Assembly: GCA_964446385.1 (NCBI GenBank)
Contig: CAYUOH010000019.1
Coordinates: forward strand, 1 to 26,350
Source of the DNA: CAYSRC01 sp964446385
GTDB taxonomy: Bacteria; Bacillota; Clostridia; Oscillospirales; Ruminococcaceae
Length of the DNA: 26,350 nt
Direction of reading: 5' to 3'
Part shown: piece by piece, positions 23,243 through 26,350 of the stretch
Layout of the letters: every line of letters starts with the position of its first letter
Numbering within the stretch: the stretch's first letter is position 1
Translations under genes and position numbers: made by a program
Notes under the pieces: model-generated
Seen by the model: the letters and a program-made list of their open reading frames with translations, nothing else
Databases searched by the model: none
What the model was told of the DNA's origin: nothing

Positions 23243-23285
23243 GCCGTTAAGGGGCGTCGTTGGGTTGACGACGCCCCGATACGGC
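23243..23285 (+). other. Large GC-rich hairpin between pilA and pilD
   Basis: GGGGCGTCGT (23251-23260) pairs perfectly with ACGACGCCCC (23268-23277) around a 7-nt loop. An outer GCCGT (23243-23247) pairs with ACGGC (23281-23285) across a 3x3 internal loop. It is very stable but lacks a T-tract, so it is probably an RNA-stability or attenuation element rather than a plain intrinsic terminator. Confidence 0.6.
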
Positions 23286-23303
23286 TAAAGATTGAGGCCC
23301 CTT

Positions 23304-24098
23304 ATGCCCCTGTTCTTATTTCCGACAGGTACGGTTATTTATACCTGCTTTGTGGCTTTGCTTGCCGGCGGGTTCGCCGGAAGCGCGCTAAACTGTTACG
23401 CATACCGCCGCGAAAAAGGCGAAAGCTGGGTCAAGGGACGCAGCCGCTGCGACATCTGCGGTCATACCCTGAACATAATTGATCTGCTCCCCGTGTTGGG
23501 CTATATAATACGCAAAGGCAGATGCGCCTACTGCGGCGCGAAATTCGACTCCGGCCATTTATGGGCGGAGATTACGTCTTCTTTGGTATTCCTTTCTGCT
23601 GTACTCAAATTCGGTATATCGATCCGGACCGCCGAATATATTCTCCTCGCAATTATACTTTTAGGAGTTTCATTCTGCGATTTGCATGGGTATATCATCC
23701 CCGACGGGTTTATTATCGCCGGGTTTGTCATCCGGATAATATTCCTTTTCATCGAAGGCTTTTCCTGGAGCGCAGCCCTCGATATTACCATCGGCGCCGT
23801 ATCGGTAGCCCTTGTGCTAATTGTATGCGTAATAATAGCCGAAAAGGTAATGAAGAAGGATGCCATGGGCGGCGGTGACATCAAGCTGCTGGCTCTTACC
23901 GGCGCCTTCCTCGGCTGGAAGCTTAATATTGTCTGCCTCCTCGTCGCCTGCGTAATAGGTATTATAATTGGCACAGCGCTTCTGAAAAAGCGCGGCGAGT
24001 CCCGTGCCTTCCCCTGGGGTCCGTCCATCGCTGCGTCCGCCTGGCTGACTCTCCTGTTCGGCCAGGGCCTCCTCAGCTGGTACCTAAGTTTATTCTAG
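23304..24098 (+). CDS. pilD: Prepilin peptidase / N-methyltransferase PilD
   Basis: This integral membrane aspartyl protease (family A24) removes the prepilin leader and methylates the new N-terminal Phe. The protein has 264 aa. The N-terminal methylase-type loop has four cysteines (Cys49, 52, 74, 77) in CDIC and CAYC, the usual zinc site. Catalytic Asp126 is in CDLHGYIIPD and Asp192 in the GGGD motif. About eight hydrophobic helices are present. A TTG at 23292 could open the frame, but the ATG at 23304 has GAGG 6 nt upstream and gives a normal length. It lies right after the large hairpin and supplies the activity needed to process PilA. Confidence 0.95.
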   Translation: MPLFLFPTGTVIYTCFVALLAGGFAGSALNCYAYRREKGESWVKGRSRCDICGHTLNIIDLLPVLGYIIRKGRCAYCGAKFDSGHLWAEITSSLVFLSAVLKFGISIRTAEYILLAIILLGVSFCDLHGYIIPDGFIIAGFVIRIIFLFIEGFSWSAALDITIGAVSVALVLIVCVIIAEKVMKKDAMGGGDIKLLALTGAFLGWKLNIVCLLVACVIGIIIGTALLKKRGESRAFPWGPSIAASAWLTLLFGQGLLSWYLSLF

Positions 24099-24151
24099 GC
24101 TCAATTGTCCTTTTCCATTTATTAATCACTCCAGAAAGGTGGGTTCACACT

Positions 24152-25150
24152 TTGTCAAAGACTGTTGTTGGTTTTGATTTCGTTGACCGCGTTCTGAAAA
24201 TGGCGGTTGTCGCCGGCGGCACCGTAAAAAAGGCAGTATACGCCGAGCTCCCCGATAATATGATGCATGACGGTGTCATTGTCAGTTACGACGCCATGGC
24301 GGATTTCATAAAGGAAACGGCAAGGCAAAACGGAATCGCCCGTTCCGACGCCGCCGTTGTGCTCAGCAATTCGCTGGTATATTCGCGCAACGTCACCGTT
24401 CCCCCTATGACCGACCAGCAGCTTAGACTCAACCTTCCGTATGAATTCCGCGACTACCTTACCGAGGTAAAGAACAAGTATCTTTTCGACTACATCGTCC
24501 GTGAAGTGAAAAACAACGCCGACGGCGAGCCGGAGGAGATGAACCTCTTCGCCTGCGCAATATCCAAAGCTACGATCTCGGATTACCGTTCCATGTTCCG
24601 CCGGGCGGGATTCAGGCTTAAATACGCCGTGCCTGAGGAATACGCCTTCGGCATGGTACTGAAAAGCTATATCAGCCGCACCAAGGCCGAACCTTCAGAC
24701 TACTGCCTGGTTGACCTCGGCCACGATAGCACCCGCCTTTACGTATTCCACGACGAGCACAGCGACCTGCGACGCGGAATAGAGCTTGGAGTGGGCAACC
24801 TTGACGAACGCATCTCCCGCGATCAGGATATTGATCTCCATATTGCCCGGGTATACCGTGCCGGCAACTACAATGATGTTTACATCGCCGGCTATGCGAT
24901 GGATCTTTACGGAAGCGTAGCGGCCGAGATCCTGAAAGCCGTCAACTTCTACAACTACAACAACCGCGAGGCCCAGCTTGGCGACATATACCTCTGCGGA
25001 AGCGGCTCGGCCATCGAGCCCTTTGTGGAACAGATACGCGTAATTACGGGGCTGAAGGTCCACAATATCACAGAACTTCTGCCCGCCATGCCCGACGAAA
25101 ATATCGCGGGCCTGTTCCCCGGCGCCTTCGGATGCGCCATTCAGCTTTGA
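24152..25150 (+). CDS. pilM: Type IV pilus assembly protein PilM (actin-like)
   Basis: The protein has 332 aa. PilM is a cytoplasmic actin-fold protein that binds the N-terminal tail of PilN and links the motor to the membrane alignment complex. The start VVGFDFVDRVLKMAVV is the phosphate-1 strand, YCLVDLGHDSTRLYVF (about 187-202) is phosphate-2, and DIYLCGSGSAIEPFVEQI is the adenosine-binding strand-turn-helix. The start codon is TTG at 24152, behind AAAGGTGGG. No ATG fits the family N-terminus. It is followed 18 nt later by pilN. Confidence 0.92.
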   Translation: MSKTVVGFDFVDRVLKMAVVAGGTVKKAVYAELPDNMMHDGVIVSYDAMADFIKETARQNGIARSDAAVVLSNSLVYSRNVTVPPMTDQQLRLNLPYEFRDYLTEVKNKYLFDYIVREVKNNADGEPEEMNLFACAISKATISDYRSMFRRAGFRLKYAVPEEYAFGMVLKSYISRTKAEPSDYCLVDLGHDSTRLYVFHDEHSDLRRGIELGVGNLDERISRDQDIDLHIARVYRAGNYNDVYIAGYAMDLYGSVAAEILKAVNFYNYNNREAQLGDIYLCGSGSAIEPFVEQIRVITGLKVHNITELLPAMPDENIAGLFPGAFGCAIQL

Positions 25151-25168
25151 TTGGGGAGGTAAAGCGGA

Positions 25169-25753
25169 ATGAATAAAAACAGCGTTAAAATTCCGGACAA
25201 GAAGACCATGAACCTCTGTATGAGGGACACGGTCAAAAGCACCAACCGTAACACACTTATCGCCGGTATCCTGATCATACCGGTGCTGATCGGAGTGACG
25301 GCAAAATTCGGAGTTATAGATCAGTACGCCCGTCTTGCCGATGCCGAGAACACCTACAACGATGCCAAATCAAAGAACGACGCGGCAAAAGTTGTCGTAG
25401 ACAGATACCCGCAGGTCCGCGAGGAATATCTCATTTACAGTTCTGAATGGCTTTACGACGGCACTGTGAAGGACACCGTGGCGCTGGAGCGTACAGATAT
25501 GCTCGACCTTTTCGAAAAGGTACTTATGAAGCGCGGCACAGTGAAGGGCATAAAGGCATACGGAGACACCGTTACCGTTACGATGAGCGGAATGAACCTG
25601 GATGGCATTTCCGAAATGCTGGAGACCCTGAAAAGTTATGACTATGTTGGGGGTGCCAGTCTTAACTCTGCGTCCACCGAAGAGGACGATCTCGGAAATC
25701 TTCTCGATTTCACCATAACTGTAGTTTTAGTTGCAGGGGAGGTTGAAAACTGA
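25169..25753 (+). CDS. pilN: PilN-like type IV pilus alignment protein
   Basis: The protein has 194 aa. A short cytoplasmic tail contains KKTMNLCMRD at residues 12-21, which sits where PilN proteins carry the PilM-binding INLLP motif; only the NL core is kept. One membrane helix (about 29-50) is followed by a coiled-coil-like segment (YARLADAENTYNDAKSKNDAAK) and an extracytoplasmic domain of alternating strands and helices, as in PilN. Sequence conservation is low, so the assignment rests mainly on layout and position between PilM and PilO. GGGGAGG lies upstream. The stop overlaps the next start (TGATG). Confidence 0.8.
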   Translation: MNKNSVKIPDKKTMNLCMRDTVKSTNRNTLIAGILIIPVLIGVTAKFGVIDQYARLADAENTYNDAKSKNDAAKVVVDRYPQVREEYLIYSSEWLYDGTVKDTVALERTDMLDLFEKVLMKRGTVKGIKAYGDTVTVTMSGMNLDGISEMLETLKSYDYVGGASLNSASTEEDDLGNLLDFTITVVLVAGEVEN

Positions 25754-26328
25754 TGCAAGGACTTAGCCGTGAACTGTCATCCCGCGAAAAGACGCTGATG
25801 GTGATACTTATCCTTATTGTATTTTTCGTATGTTATTTTAAATTCATACTGACCCCCATCAACGATGGCGTTGACAATTATCAGATGATGGCGGCAGCGC
25901 AGGAGGATGATTTCCTCATCAACTTCCAGAAGTCCACCCAGGTAAAGACCATGGAGGATGAGATTGAGGCTATCAAGGCCTCGGGCGACGTAAAACCGCT
26001 TCCGCAGTACGACAACAGCAAGGCCCTTCTAACTCAGTTGCGCAGCATTCTCGACGGCAATCTTGACGAGTACAGTATGCAGTTCGGCGCGCTGGTCGAA
26101 TACGACTACCTTGTATGCCGTCCGCTTGATTTAACGTTCAACGCAGACAGCTACATCACTGCCCGCCGCCTGATAGACCAGATAAGCAGTCAACCCACCG
26201 TCCAACAGATCACCAACCTTGACATCCAGATCAAGCAGACCACAGAGGCCAATGAGGCCGGAGAAACCGAACTTACCGACGAGGTCGAAGTGTACATGAC
26301 CGTGAACTACTACGAGTTTAAAAAATAA
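25753..26328 (+). CDS. pilO: PilO-like type IV pilus alignment protein
   Basis: The protein has 191 aa. A cytoplasmic start (GLSRELSSREKT) is followed by one membrane helix (about 15-34), a helical segment (NYQMMAAAQEDDFLINFQKSTQV) and an extracytoplasmic ferredoxin-like domain pattern ending in VEVYMTVNYYEF. This matches PilO, which dimerises with PilN in the alignment complex. It is translationally coupled to pilN through TGATG, with GGGGAGG at the end of pilN as ribosome binding site. The last 22 nt of the window hold no feature; further pilus genes are expected beyond the edge. Confidence 0.8.
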   Translation: MQGLSRELSSREKTLMVILILIVFFVCYFKFILTPINDGVDNYQMMAAAQEDDFLINFQKSTQVKTMEDEIEAIKASGDVKPLPQYDNSKALLTQLRSILDGNLDEYSMQFGALVEYDYLVCRPLDLTFNADSYITARRLIDQISSQPTVQQITNLDIQIKQTTEANEAGETELTDEVEVYMTVNYYEFKK

Positions 26329-26350
26329 AGTCTTTCGAAACCGGGGACGT

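Noticed and set aside
23199..23285. Standard intrinsic terminator after pilA
   Set aside because: Both stems lack a following run of Ts, so they are listed as hairpins of unknown role.

Overview
The window reads as chromosomal DNA of a Gram-positive Firmicute of class Clostridia, most likely an Oscillospiraceae/Ruminococcaceae-type gut bacterium (inference). The signs are a tRNA-directed T-box in front of ileS, a type 2 (eukaryote-like) IleRS, many lipoproteins with short lipoboxes, GGAGG-type ribosome binding sites, sigma-A-like promoters and a Firmicute-style type IV pilus cluster. No transposase, integrase, phage gene or CRISPR array is visible.

Layout. (1) 1-577, minus strand: the 5' part of a tRNA-Ser-like gene cut by the window edge, preceded by tadA (tRNA adenosine deaminase). 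(2) 656-2167: a surface SGNH hydrolase-like protein with two B-repeat-like domains and a 13-fold Glu-Pro tail, transcribed divergently from tadA from overlapping promoters. (3) 2226-8208: ileS behind a complete Ile T-box, then rpsT (bS20), prmA (L11 methyltransferase) and a galactokinase-family gene. (4) 8219-10337: a minus-strand lipoprotein converging on galK, and a divergent small HD alarmone-hydrolase-like gene. (5) 10411-12938: a coupled two-gene unit of an acidic, mostly disordered membrane protein and a TasA/camelysin-like surface protein; this is the least characterised part. (6) 13014-17505: a four-gene CUT1-type ABC importer (ATPase, two permeases, binding protein) in which every junction but one overlaps; the binding protein has both a lipobox and a C-terminal membrane helix. 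(7) 17608-18336: a stand-alone OB-fold-like lipoprotein with its own promoter and terminator. (8) 18442-26328: type IV pilus genes pilT, pilB, pilC, pilA, pilD, pilM, pilN and pilO, probably continuing past the right edge.

How it fits together. The left half is mostly translation housekeeping (tRNA-Ser, TadA, IleRS, bS20, PrmA). The right half is cell envelope: nutrient import, lipoproteins and a pilus machine. PilT (retraction) has its own promoter, while pilB follows a long structured leader. PilB carries an N-terminal domain that matches the 24-5-24 residue layout of MshEN c-di-GMP receptors exactly, so pilus extension may respond to c-di-GMP. No obviously new defence or mobile system was found. 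The best candidates for something undescribed are the 10411-12938 gene pair, the doubly anchored binding protein and the pilus-region leader and hairpins.
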